A stretch of DNA of 64,000 nt, from contig JAQMRL010000003.1 of the NCBI GenBank assembly GCA_035578175.1, positions 60,992,672 through 61,056,671 of the forward strand. The letters run 5' to 3'. The translations under genes were made by a program, and so were the position numbers. Of this stretch, positions 57,501 through 64,000 are shown piece by piece. Below the pieces are notes generated by a model. It saw only the letters and a list, made by a program, of their open reading frames with translations, was not told where the DNA came from and did no database searches. The DNA comes from Catonia carolina (taxonomy: Eukaryota > Arthropoda > Insecta > Hemiptera > Achilidae). How positions within the stretch are numbered: the first letter of the stretch is position 1; every line of letters starts with the position of its first letter.

Positions 57501-57639
57501 TGATGAGATTCTGTTACATCAATTACATTTCACTAATATGAAAAGAGAATATTTTAATTTAACTGCATGGGCTCATCAACAACGAGGAGTAAAATTGCGT
57601 GGGCCAATAGCTGCCCTTCAAATGATAACTTCATACTAA
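40196..57639 (+). CDS. Divergent PEBP-family protein (phosphatidylethanolamine-binding), 4 exons
   Basis: CDS joins 40196-40465, 45160-45255, 54054-54102 and 57431-57639: 624 nt = 207 residues plus stop. Each boundary has AG upstream and GTAAG downstream (GTAAGAAG, GTAAGTAT, GTAAGTAC); phases 0, 0, 1 join cleanly. PEBP landmarks run in order: CPDV...LCVLSYSGFEV (31-50), KPYFKL (80-85), DDAFTIMMLDKN (91-102, the strand ending in the pocket Asp), YLHYFVCNV (113-121), SYIPPVLEENSWNHTIQFLI (139-158, in the place of GxHR-YVF), YFNLTAWAHQ (179-188). D100, H115 and H152 align with the family's anion-pocket Asp/His/His. The DPDxPSR and GxHR motifs are otherwise lost. Residues 4-17 are hydrophobic, so a signal peptide is possible. 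Family members bind phospholipids or kinases; the role here is unknown. The start is the weakest point: an upstream 5' exon could exist. Confidence 0.78.
40725..40855 (+). repeat. SINE family A, copy 2, 5'-truncated
   Basis: Starts at the B box (CTTGGGTTCGAATCCCATTC), then the same body and end (CAGTCGGATGTTAAAC) and a poly(A) of 10. In PEBP intron 1. Confidence 0.75.
40856..42129. other. PEBP intron 1, no element recognised
   Basis: AT-rich; the short frames on the minus strand look incidental. Confidence 0.3.
42130..43040 (+). pseudogene. LINE fragment: RT palm to C-terminus, heavily frameshifted
   Basis: CRLSPILFYLCIDEILWELV (RT block before the active site), then in another frame LLFTDDQVI (active site, DD retained), MAFKGLVRFRSKIVID, an intermediate block, and FGNETWTMTATHRQRLKKCA ... 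VVGYSRLNRHQNADIRQQ. Multiple frameshifts. In PEBP intron 1. Confidence 0.75.
43041..43656. other. PEBP intron 1, unassigned
   Basis: No feature seen. Confidence 0.3.
43665..44101. mobile_element. hAT-type MITE with 8-bp target duplication
   Basis: Ends CAGGGGCGGTTCCAGGG / (reversed) CAGGGGCGGTTTCAGGG. Flanks GTTAATGC (43657-43664) and GTTAATGT (44102-44109) form an 8-bp duplication with one mismatch, diagnostic for hAT. No coding capacity. Confidence 0.85.
44110..45159. other. PEBP intron 1, unassigned
   Basis: No feature seen up to the exon 2 acceptor at 45159. Confidence 0.3.
45581..45612. repeat. (TA)n microsatellite
   Basis: About 16 uninterrupted TA units, directly joined to the A-tail end of the SINE at 45613. 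Confidence 0.9.
45613..45780 (-). repeat. SINE family A, copy 3
   Basis: Same head, B box (GGATTTGAATCCCG) and tail as 38284-38456. Full length. Confidence 0.8.
45781..46570. other. PEBP intron 2, unassigned
   Basis: AT-rich; ACTGTATTTTTTCAATACA-like motif occurs twice near 46508-46572. Confidence 0.3.
46575..46780 (+). pseudogene. LINE C-terminal fragment
   Basis: RLKFYGHLYRMDDDKTH, then KVSDKWFKEVRKDLEKTRI and KFRQLI: the same post-RT block as at 22076-22200 and 31575-31760, with stops. Confidence 0.7.
46781..47852. other. PEBP intron 2, unassigned
   Basis: No feature seen. Confidence 0.3.
47853..48245 (+). repeat. R390 repeat, copy 3 (complete)
   Basis: The cleanest full copy: GTCCATAATGGACAGGTGGA start, CAGACCCTGTGGTGAATGAA middle, GCCTTTCAGCTGTTGACCTA end. 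Confidence 0.75.
48558..49290 (-). pseudogene. LINE 3' end, R1/jockey-like C-terminus (relic)
   Basis: Minus-strand debris from 49275 reads NVCV.CGEIDMVEHTIFDYV then DWARMKEVAVIG and IVCRTLWQKAVKRVAERDQP, resembling the Cys/His tail of R1/jockey-type ORF2 with two stops; the remainder to 48558 is a GC-rich 3' region. Distinct from the GSETW-group LINEs. Confidence 0.55.
49578..50441 (+). mobile_element. Tigger/pogo 5' half with CENP-B HTH debris
   Basis: Begins TA + CAGTTGTAACCCGCTATACG. From ATG at about 50143: MSSKGMSG, then VASMYGLNKFTIATIIKKKE, the helix-turn-helix of CENP-B/Tigger transposases, with stops in between. The right terminus is missing; 50422-50441 (TTTGTATAGTGAGGTATGAG) partly mirrors the left subterminal sequence. 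Confidence 0.7.
50625..51669 (-). mobile_element. HINE-like repeat, copy 6, with expanded microsatellite
   Basis: CTGGTATGAAATACTCACAC and ACTTTCTCTTGCC at the left, AAGAGAAAGTAAAAAC at the right. The internal microsatellite (about 51430-51523) has grown to a compound (CA)n-(CGCA)n-(CG)n-(CA)n tract, making this the longest copy. Confidence 0.85.
51670..52189. other. PEBP intron 2, unassigned
   Basis: No feature seen. Confidence 0.3.
52190..52440 (-). repeat. LINE 3' UTR with (TTA)n tail
   Basis: Minus strand: CAGATGACCACATAGGTCAT region, AT-rich 3' UTR and a terminal TTATTATTATT tract. Similar in layout and motif to 57655-57860. Confidence 0.5.
52500..52905 (+). pseudogene. LINE ORF2 C-terminal fragment with Cys/His block
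   Basis: Two overlapping frames: ELYADLRWDLGGKAYIRDNM, then ASMLSLNYNPVREEGRWMCS-LYSAREDEDVIHFISKCGVL. The R-C-x(2)-Y..E-E-x-V-HF..KC-L block is the zf-RVT-like tail of insect LINEs. Frameshift near 52725. Opposite strand to the 3' UTR just to its left. Confidence 0.7.
53058..53435 (-). repeat. R390 repeat, copy 4
   Basis: Complete, reversed; matches copies 3 and 5 end to end with small indels. Confidence 0.7.
53562..53965 (-). repeat. R390 repeat, copy 5
   Basis: Complete, reversed, 130 bp from copy 4 in the same orientation; ends about 90 bp before PEBP exon 3. Confidence 0.75.
54478..54845 (+). pseudogene. LINE C-terminal fragment
   Basis: Decayed AGxRR-type block: KRDKNAEIREI, then in another frame RLKWLGHEQRMESERLSKKI and NWNPPGCRRC. 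This is the region following GSETW in LINEs; several frameshifts. Confidence 0.6.
54915..55505 (+). pseudogene. LINE RT N-terminal part fused to its 3' UTR
   Basis: YEAYRKIKENFGKRKKKAVD then an (AG)n tract, KSLKEYVDQLYRRKELDHDA and the first RT block (NKMPGIDNIPSKLLLHCGEA, LVCRMYESGEVPSELKTKI). At about 55370 it switches straight to the 3' UTR (GGCATATAGATATGAAATGA ... CTGATGACATAAAAAAA), shared with 56525-56640 in reverse. The RT core and C-terminus have been deleted. Confidence 0.8.
55755..56393 (+). mobile_element. TIR element with MADF-domain debris (Harbinger-like)
   Basis: Inverted ends TACATTGAATACGAATTCG / (reversed) TACACTGGATACGAATTTG. ATG at 56069: MEIEILFPLIHERNAFWDEK, then SKDYHNKRCEQEI and a frameshift, the first helix of a MADF (MYB/SANT-like) domain as carried by PIF/Harbinger second ORFs. 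No nuclease. Confidence 0.6.
56525..57150 (-). pseudogene. LINE C-terminus and 3' UTR
   Basis: Minus strand: SVALYENETWVIGAVERKRI (GSETW-type block), CYRKMLKIRWVDKISN, then the 3' UTR ending CGAGAGACTGAGGACAAAAA, the same tail as in 54915-55505. It supplies the part that copy has lost; same family, opposite orientation, both in PEBP intron 3. Confidence 0.75.
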
Positions 57640-57654
57640 ACCAAGTATTATTTT

Positions 57655-58000
57655 GTAATAATAGTAATAATAATAATAATAGCGCCTTTATTTACAAATA
57701 AGAAAAAAGTGCATGTCTTTGTAATCCTTTTACGGCAAACTAACATAAAAAAACAAAAGTACCGGTAATAAAAAAACAGAATTTTTTTTACCATGAAATG
57801 TATTATCAACTAAAAAAAAAAATATTACGCTTGGTATGATACGGCATGACCATCCTGGTCGTCTGCCGGAGTGTTATTTTGTAATTCTGTATTTGATAAA
57901 TATTATTAGTATCTATAAAATAGTAAATGCTTCTAATTTCTTGGAATTTTTTAACCAATATTTATATATTTTGACTAATTTACTGCTGTCTCTAAGGAGG
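57655..58000 (-). repeat. LINE 3' end with (TTA)n tail
   Basis: Minus strand: short coding-like tail, CGGCAGACGACCAGGATGGT block, 3' UTR and (TTATTA)n. It starts 16 bp after the PEBP stop codon, so the PEBP 3' UTR and poly(A) signal probably lie within or beyond it. Confidence 0.5.
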
Positions 58001-58945
58001 AATAGAAAATTAAATCTGATCAAACTTTCTAGAACTGTGGGAGTATTTTTTATGCTTAACTTTATGAATAACAAATTAAATTATCAGATTTTGATAAAGA
58101 TTTGATTAGAGAATCTTAATTTAAGAATGTGTTTGTATGTTTCTTTGGAGGTCTCCAAAGGATCTAGAGGAGGATTCTTTAATTAAAGACGAATAGAAAG
58201 TTCGAACTCCGTTTTTCGAAATGCATGTGCAGCAAACATAAAATTTTTTTCGAAAGCATATGAAACAGCCTTAATTAGGCCTAAGTGATAAACAAACAAT
58301 AGCCTGCTTCTTTATAATATTAGTACAGATGTATGATTTATGTGAATTTTAATGGACCTTATTTTTTTAGCATCTCTGATGTTGTAGGATTGATGGAGAT
58401 TTAAAGAACTTTTTGAAAAATTGCCTAATAGAGGTGAAACAAAAATATCCGATTTTGGTTTAGATCAGTGTATAATGAAATATGAAGATTACTTGAAATC
58501 TGGGTATTTTTGAATCATATCAATACTTTTCCACTCTATAGGCCTACTATTATGATGTTTTTTAGGTTCCAAAGAAATTAAAAAGAAAAATTGTATATAT
58601 GCTAGCAACTCGTATTTATCGGCAAATAAACTTTAAGTGTTTTATTTCTAATGCAACCTTTCATGTTAGTCATGTTATGACTGCAAAACACTGTGCAAAA
58701 CTAAAACTAGTTATAGTTGCAACCATAAATTTAGAGACTTCTAGGTTTCTATTTATTGTCCCACTACCCGCCTTCCTGCCTTCCCCTCTATATCAGTTAT
58801 AGTTCACTTTGAACCTCTCCTTAAGGCTAACCGCCCAATTGCAATTTTTCTGTTGCATGAAGAAATCACAAGTGGGCACCCAACCTAACACACACACACA
58901 TGAAATGTAACACATACCCGCACTCGCACAACTATGCATCGATAC
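58001..58945. other. Intergenic, unassigned
   Basis: No gene or element recognised. Confidence 0.3.
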
Positions 58946-58978
58946 ATATACTGGGTGTCCCATGAAGAGGTTGCTATT

Positions 58979-59891
58979 ACTTTCTCTTGCCTGTATGAAT
59001 ATATAGGAAGGAAAGTATTGTTTTCATGTCGATTTTTCGAAATTAAATTTTCACCAAATCTACATGTTTTCAGATCCCCTGAACACAAAAAACATGTTTT
59101 TAGCGATTGGTCTGTGTGTGTGAACAGAATATCTCAAGAACGGAACATCGTATGAACTTGAAACTTCTTAAGTTAGATACTACTACTGGATCCGACACAA
59201 GTATTTTCATCAAAATCGGTCAACCAGAAGTAGTAGTTTATTCGTGTCATTTTCCACTTTTTTGCGACTTTATCAAAAACGGCTCCTACGATTTTTTTTA
59301 AAAATCGCCTCATTTACTAAATTTTTTATGCTCTATAAGATAGGGTAGGTGCCATTTCTGCTGAATTCCTTAGGAAGGCTGTTTTCTCATAAAAAATTAT
59401 TTTTTTAAGATTGCTGCTTCATATGGATTTTAGCGCAAAAATGTAAACAAAAGTTTTAGAGAATTTAAAATCTTAAAACTTTTATTTCAAACATTTTTTT
59501 GTATAATGCTTAGTTTAGTGGTAATTAGCTGTTTTTTTCTCACAAAAATGTGTAAAAAAATCGATTTTTTTAAAGATTTCAGCTTTAGCATGCATTTACA
59601 ACAAAAGTGTATATAATCAAAATATACAGGAAATTAAAAGAACTACTACTTTTATTTAGAGCATTTTTCTCTACAGAGACTAGTTTAGCGTGAAAGAGTG
59701 ATTATCTGTATTTTTAAGCCAAACTGAGATTGATTTTCATTTTGCATCATTCACTCATGATTAAAATAAGGTTACGTTAATTGAGGTTAGTTTCTTTGTT
59801 TATTTTTAATGTTTTATTACTAATGTTAGGTTATATTGTTCATTATTTGCAATGACAAGAGAAAGTTGTCTGAATGTTTCACACCGGATTT
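58979..59891 (+). mobile_element. HINE-like repeat, copy 7
   Basis: Starts exactly ACTTTCTCTTGCC after TGCTATT of the MITE arm and ends hairpin + CCGGA + T-run before TGAATTAA. Comparison with the MITE's other arm (GCTATTTTTGAATTAA) shows insertion within a five-T tract. Confidence 0.88.
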
Positions 59892-60208
59892 TTTTGAATT
59901 AATATGCCGGACGTATCACAGACTCTACAGACTGGAAACTTTACAGTTATAATAAATAGATATGTAAAAAAGTACATTATAAATGAAACTCGAGGGTACA
60001 TTTTTTACATATCTATTTGTTATATTGTTCATTATTTGCAATGACAAGAGAAAGTTGTCTGAATGTTTCACACCGGATTTTTTTGAATTAATATGCCGGA
60101 CGTATCACAGACTCTACAGACTGGAAACTTTACAGTTATAATAAATAGATATGTAAAAAAGTACATTATAAATGAAACTCGAGGGTACATTTTTTACATA
60201 TCTATTTA
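59831..60208. repeat. Tandem duplication, two units of 189 bp
   Basis: Units 59831-60019 and 60020-60208 are almost identical. Each spans the 3' end of the HINE (subterminal repeat and hairpin) and about 120 bp of MITE arm, so the duplication followed the HINE insertion and is young. Confidence 0.9.
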
Positions 60209-60377
60209 TTATACTAACTGTAAAGTTTCCAGTCTGTAGAGTGTGCGATATGTCTGGCATATTAATTCAAAAATAGCAACCTCTTTGTGGGACACCCAGT
60301 ATATTAAATCACTTTGTGCGTATTGAACAGACTGTTGACTACAGTATATCCCAAAACAAAAATAATTGAAGAAGTGG

Positions 60378-60930
60378 GTGGATGGAGGTGCTATGTTACA
60401 TGTTCAAAAACTTTTTATGATTAAAAGGTGTTGACTGCATAATAGTTATGCAGATGACGTAGAATGTTCTATATATACAGTTAAAGGCAAAATTAGTGGA
60501 TGAAGGGGCTATGTACTGTTTAATTTTAATTTTTTTTGTGGATAAAGTTGTTAATATCGCTTGACACCTTCTACAGGAATGTGAAACACTACCTTTCAAA
60601 AATAATAACAGTTAACTGTGGTATTAAACATCTATCTCCAAAGTGAACATCTAAGTAAAGGTGTTATTAAGGTTTTTTAAACAAATTTTATGATAAATTT
60701 TGTCTTGCATTATTTAGAATATTAATTCTCGGCAGACAAAGTTCATGTAACAAATTTTTAGTGGATGAAGGTGTTACATGCATAAATAAAGTGATATGAA
60801 AGTGATAAGAAAGTGTTTATGATATTGAGAAAGTGATATTTGTCTTGCATTATTTAAATATTAATTCTCGGCAAACAAAGTATATGTAACAGATTTTTAG
60901 TGGATGAAGGTGTTACATGCATAAAGAAAG
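60378..60930 (+). repeat. Repeats of a GTGGATGAAGG motif; 139-bp tandem pair
   Basis: GGATG(A/G)AGGKGYTAYRT recurs at about 60381, 60498, 60763 and 60901. The last two lie in a longer duplicated unit (about 60701-60800 and 60840-60928; TTGTCTTGCATTATTT ... GTTACATGCATAAA). No coding. Confidence 0.7.
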
Positions 60931-61810
60931 TGATATTGAGATCTAAAGTTTGAAGCACTTTTAATTACATAGAATAAATTTTTGTGAAGGGGTATTTATG
61001 CTGTTATAAAAATTAAAGAAGTTAGATAATTCACAAAAAGATGTGACCTTAAGGATTTTTATCACATTTTTCTCAAAACTAAATCAGTTTTATATAGATG
61101 ACTGAAGATGTAATATTTTTTACAGATTTTAAATAAAAATTTTTAGTTTCAAACGATTTTGTGTACTCTAATGATGGTGGATCCACCGAAACACGTGTAA
61201 GTGAAAGATAGTAGAAATCAGAGCAGCTTAAAAAGGTTAGTGAAATTTGTTGTATAAATTTGTTATAACGAAATAGAATTTTCTCAAAACTATTAATACT
61301 TTTGTTACACAGCACCTTTATCCATTTAATTGTTTAATTGTCATTATTTATTTGAAGTATACTATCAGGATATGAACGTGTGTGTCAGAAATGTATATGT
61401 GTGTGCTACCGGAGGGTAACATTTTAGATACGGCTAGTAAAGAGTGGGGATATCCATAAGTGTAGAAATAAGTCTGAAGAAATGGGGCGTACTCTAATAG
61501 CCCTACTGCTGGAATCAAAAATTTTATTGCCATCAATATGGATCACCAGTGGAAGAGGGAAATATGATTTAAGAATAACTGAATGTGTTATACAAAAAGT
61601 AATCTATAAAATGAATTCTTTAAATAAAGTCCTCTCTGTTTCTTTAAAAATGGTTCCACCTGATAAAGGAAGGAAGGTTTACATAACTTTCTATACAGAA
61701 ATTGGGTGTGACATTATTTTCTGGACATCTGTCTTGTAAATGGTAACCAAAAATTTTGAAAAACGGAAGAGTAAAGGATAATGTCATATTGTTGGGCAGT
61801 AGGCTGTACC
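60931..61810. other. Intergenic, unassigned
   Basis: The 85-codon frame at 61482-61739 has no splice or family support. Confidence 0.3.
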
Positions 61811-62155
61811 GTACCTGATACCAAACTGTATTTAACTGTATGTAACTGAGTGCATAACACAATACTTTCTACAGTACAGTACAAGGAATGGTAGGCCTAA
61901 TGACTAACCTTCCCAAACGACTCCAAACAAATAAAATAATAGATTACAGTCAAAGCTTAATTTAATGGAATAGTCTCCTAAATAAATAAAACTGTATTAA
62001 ACTGTACATAACTGAGTGCATAACACAATACTTTCTACAGTTCAGTAGAAAGAATGGTAGGCCTACTGACTAACCTTCCCAAACGACTCCAAACAAATAA
62101 AATAATAGATTACAGTCAAACCTCGACTTAATGGACTAGTCGCCTAAATCAGAGG
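61811..62155. repeat. Tandem duplication with pogo-like motif
   Basis: Two units of about 175 bp (from ACTGAGTGCATAACACAATA to GACTAGTCGCCTAAAT or its variant). Unit ends contain CAGTCAAACCTCGACTTAAT, a pogo/Tigger-type terminus. The second unit stops at the hAT end at about 62160. Confidence 0.75.
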
Positions 62156-62157
62156 TT

Positions 62158-62179
62158 CCCAAACTTTTTTTCTCGTAGA
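62158..62179 (-). repeat. hAT terminal inverted repeat
   Basis: CAGAGGTTCCCAAACTTTTT is the classic end of this hAT group; it lies 3' of the transposase at 62474-64000. The other end is beyond the window. Confidence 0.75.
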
Positions 62180-62473
62180 CCACTTTTAAAATTTTACTGG
62201 TTTCGGTGGACCCCCTGCTGCTACATTTCTACTATATTCTCAAAACTCGTCAAAAAATGTGAAGATTAGATCTAACGATGGAAATTTGCGTCGCGGCTGA
62301 GTTCCTACCCTAAATTCGGAGTGGTAAAAATAAAAATAAAAATAGTATATTTTCTTGTGTTCTATTTATTAAAATAATATGATTACAGACTTAATAGAAT
62401 TAAAATTAAACATTAATAACGTAACGTAACTTCAACAATGCAAATCAACAATTAAAAAAAATAGTTATAATTT
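62180..62473. other. 3' non-coding part of the hAT element
   Basis: AT-rich DNA between the transposase stop and the terminal repeat. Confidence 0.6.
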
Positions 62474-64000
62474 TAATGGGAAGGATGTACTTGATGGACT
62501 GACAGCAAATTATCAATATTTGGCTTCAGTTTTGAGAGGAATAACCGCAAATCTCCCCGTTCTGTGATGTTCAATCTGCTCCTTTTTTTGTTAATAGGTT
62601 TGTAACAACACTAAAACTTTTTTCGACAAGGTATGACGAGGGAAACGCTATCAAAAGTTTTCTCACAATTTCCCACAGCCCAGGATATTTTTCGGGTATT
62701 TCTGCTTGCAGCCAGAATGTTTGATAGCCTTTTTTAAATTTCACCTTCAGCTCCTCATTGGTGCTAAGCTCGAGTAGTTCCTCTTGAAATACCACATTCG
62801 CCACTTCCGTTTCATCAAATGGATTTATGATCCATGGTGGTATTTCCATCGTCAGAATATCTTCAAATCTATTTTTGAAGTCATCATGCAGGGCATTTAA
62901 AAATGTTGAACGTATGTCTGAATATCCTCATCGACATTCTGCCTGTGACAAGTTTGGAAACTGGGAGAATTCGCGCCGACTAATATTTTGCTTCATAAAT
63001 TTCAATTTTCCAAGAAAAGCCGAAATTACACCCTTTGTTTTTATTAAATTTAGCCCCTTGTAACTGTAAGTTAATGTCATTAAATTTTTTGTACAAATCT
63101 GTCAAATACGCGATGTCTGCTTTCAATTTGATCAGGTTTTCTTTTAAATCTGAATCTTTACTTTCCAGAAACTCTAAAACTGATTCAAAAAGTGAGTAAA
63201 ATCTTGTTAAACATGCACCTTTCGACAACCAGCGTACTTCAGTATGTAAGAGCAATCGTTGGAAGTCTTCATCATTTTCGTCGCACAATTGTGCAAATAA
63301 ACGGGTATTTAACACATTGCTTCTTATTTTGTTAACTGCTTTAATTACAAATTGAAGCGATTGGTGCAATCTATTACTCAAATTTTTCGCTACCAGGTGT
63401 TGTCGGTGGATGACACAGTGAATTGCAGTTACTCCTGGTATAATTCTTTTAAGATGGCTTATAAACCCACGATATCGCCCGAATATGGCAGGAGCTCCAT
63501 CTGCTGCCACCGAAATAATGTTTGTAAATGGAATCGATTTTTCTTTAAAAAAATCACTCAGGACATTAAATATTGATTCACCTTTAGTGTCCGTATCCAA
63601 AGTTTTCGCGAATAGCAGCTCTTCATGGATTTCTTTGTCCATAACAAATTGAACATACGCTAATAATAATGCTTCATTACCAGGTAAAGTTGACTCGTCT
63701 AGTTGAATAGAAAAATGAGTTGTTTGCAGATAATTACACAAGAAGCTTTCAATATCAGAGCTCATTTCATCAATACGTCTTTGTACAGTGTTGTTACTCA
63801 AAGGAATTCTTTTGAGTACCTCAAATGGAGGTTTGTGCAGAACAGTTTTTAAAACCTCTTCAACAGCAGGTAAAATTAACTGTTCTCCGATGGTGTGCGG
63901 TTTTCCAGATTTTGCTATAAGCAATGAGATATTGTAAGATGCCCGCAAGCCATCATCGTTACTTTGAGACGTTGAAGCGAACATACTGTGCACGGTGGGT
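62474..64000 (-). pseudogene. hAT transposase (ZBED/SCAND3-like), frameshifted, runs off the right edge
   Basis: 63993-62980 is a long open frame continuing beyond 64000. Landmarks (visible residue numbers): QLDEST (D99), AADGAPAIFG (D165), IHCVIHRQHLV (191-201), LLHTEVRWLSKGACLTRF (248-265). These are the RNase-H-like blocks of hAT transposases. The rest is split by at least four frameshifts between 63000 and 62580 (after GCNFGF; after QAECR; after YVQHF; at a run of seven A in TNLLTKK). It includes the C-terminal dimerisation block (AFPSSYLVEKSFSVVTNLL) and ends at a stop at 62474. The N-terminal BED finger lies off the edge. Recently alive but now inactive. Confidence 0.88.

Larger units (their letters stand above)
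58949..60301. mobile_element. Palindromic MITE (GGGTGTCCC ends) carrying a HINE and a tandem duplication
   Basis: Left end TACTGGGTGTCCCATGAAGA and right end (reversed) TACTGGGTGTCCCACAAAGA. The inner arms (TTGAATTAATATGCC..., AGACTGGAAACTTTACAGTT) are also inverted, so the original was a hairpin-type MITE of about 300 bp. A HINE sits in the left arm at 58979. Confidence 0.85.

Noticed and set aside
60378..60930. CRISPR-like array
   Set aside because: Motif spacing is irregular, repeats are not palindromic and the genome is eukaryotic.

Overview
The window looks like arthropod nuclear DNA, most probably insect. It is strongly AT-rich, genes are split into short exons with canonical GT/AG introns, and the space between exons is filled with eukaryotic transposable elements: Tc1/mariner, pogo/Tigger, hAT, Harbinger-like, LINEs, tRNA-derived SINEs and MITEs. 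A sap-feeding hemipteran is my guess from the general look of the repeats; the sequence does not prove it. There is no bacterial operon, CRISPR array, rRNA or functional tRNA.

Three host-type genes can be supported. (1) At 1418-1732 (-) there is a first exon with a BED-like zinc finger, ending at a good splice donor; the rest lies off the left edge. (2) A RING-H2 ubiquitin-ligase-type gene runs on the minus strand from 35153 to 23811 in three exons. They join in frame to 127 residues: one membrane helix, a Q/R/D-rich linker and a C-terminal C3H2C3 RING. (3) A divergent phosphatidylethanolamine-binding-protein (PEBP) gene runs on the plus strand from 40196 to 57639 in four exons that join in frame to 207 residues. 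The two multi-exon genes are divergently transcribed. The 5 kb between them holds a mariner, a Harbinger-like fragment, a LINE tail, and a diverged duplicate of the RING gene's 5' flank.

The rest is repeat. The dominant element is a family about 0.9-1.0 kb long with eight copies or fragments. It has a 13-bp subterminal inverted repeat, an internal CA/TG microsatellite and a terminal hairpin, and no visible target duplication. This is the layout of Helentron-associated elements (HINE/DINE-1 type). One copy interrupts a palindromic MITE and lets its ends and T-tract insertion site be read. RING intron 1 contains a nested tower at 27830-34757: a SINE split by a MITE and a pogo-like element. The MITE carries a mariner. 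The pogo carries two HINEs, another MITE, and a long-inverted-repeat mariner that is itself split by a poly(A)-tailed LINE.

Layout: 1-11.8 kb, BED exon, SINEs, TIR elements and a fold-back mariner. 11.8-23 kb, HINEs, MITEs, mariner and LINE fragments. 23.8-35.2 kb, RING gene and nested tower. 35.2-40 kb, intergenic. 40.2-57.6 kb, PEBP gene with LINE-, SINE- and Tigger-filled introns. 57.6-62.1 kb, LINE tail, MITE+HINE with a tandem duplication, and two tandem-repeat tracts. 62.1-64 kb, a decayed hAT transposase running off the right edge. Several elements carry perfect palindromes with 2-3 nt loops, which suggests recurrent snap-back template switching.
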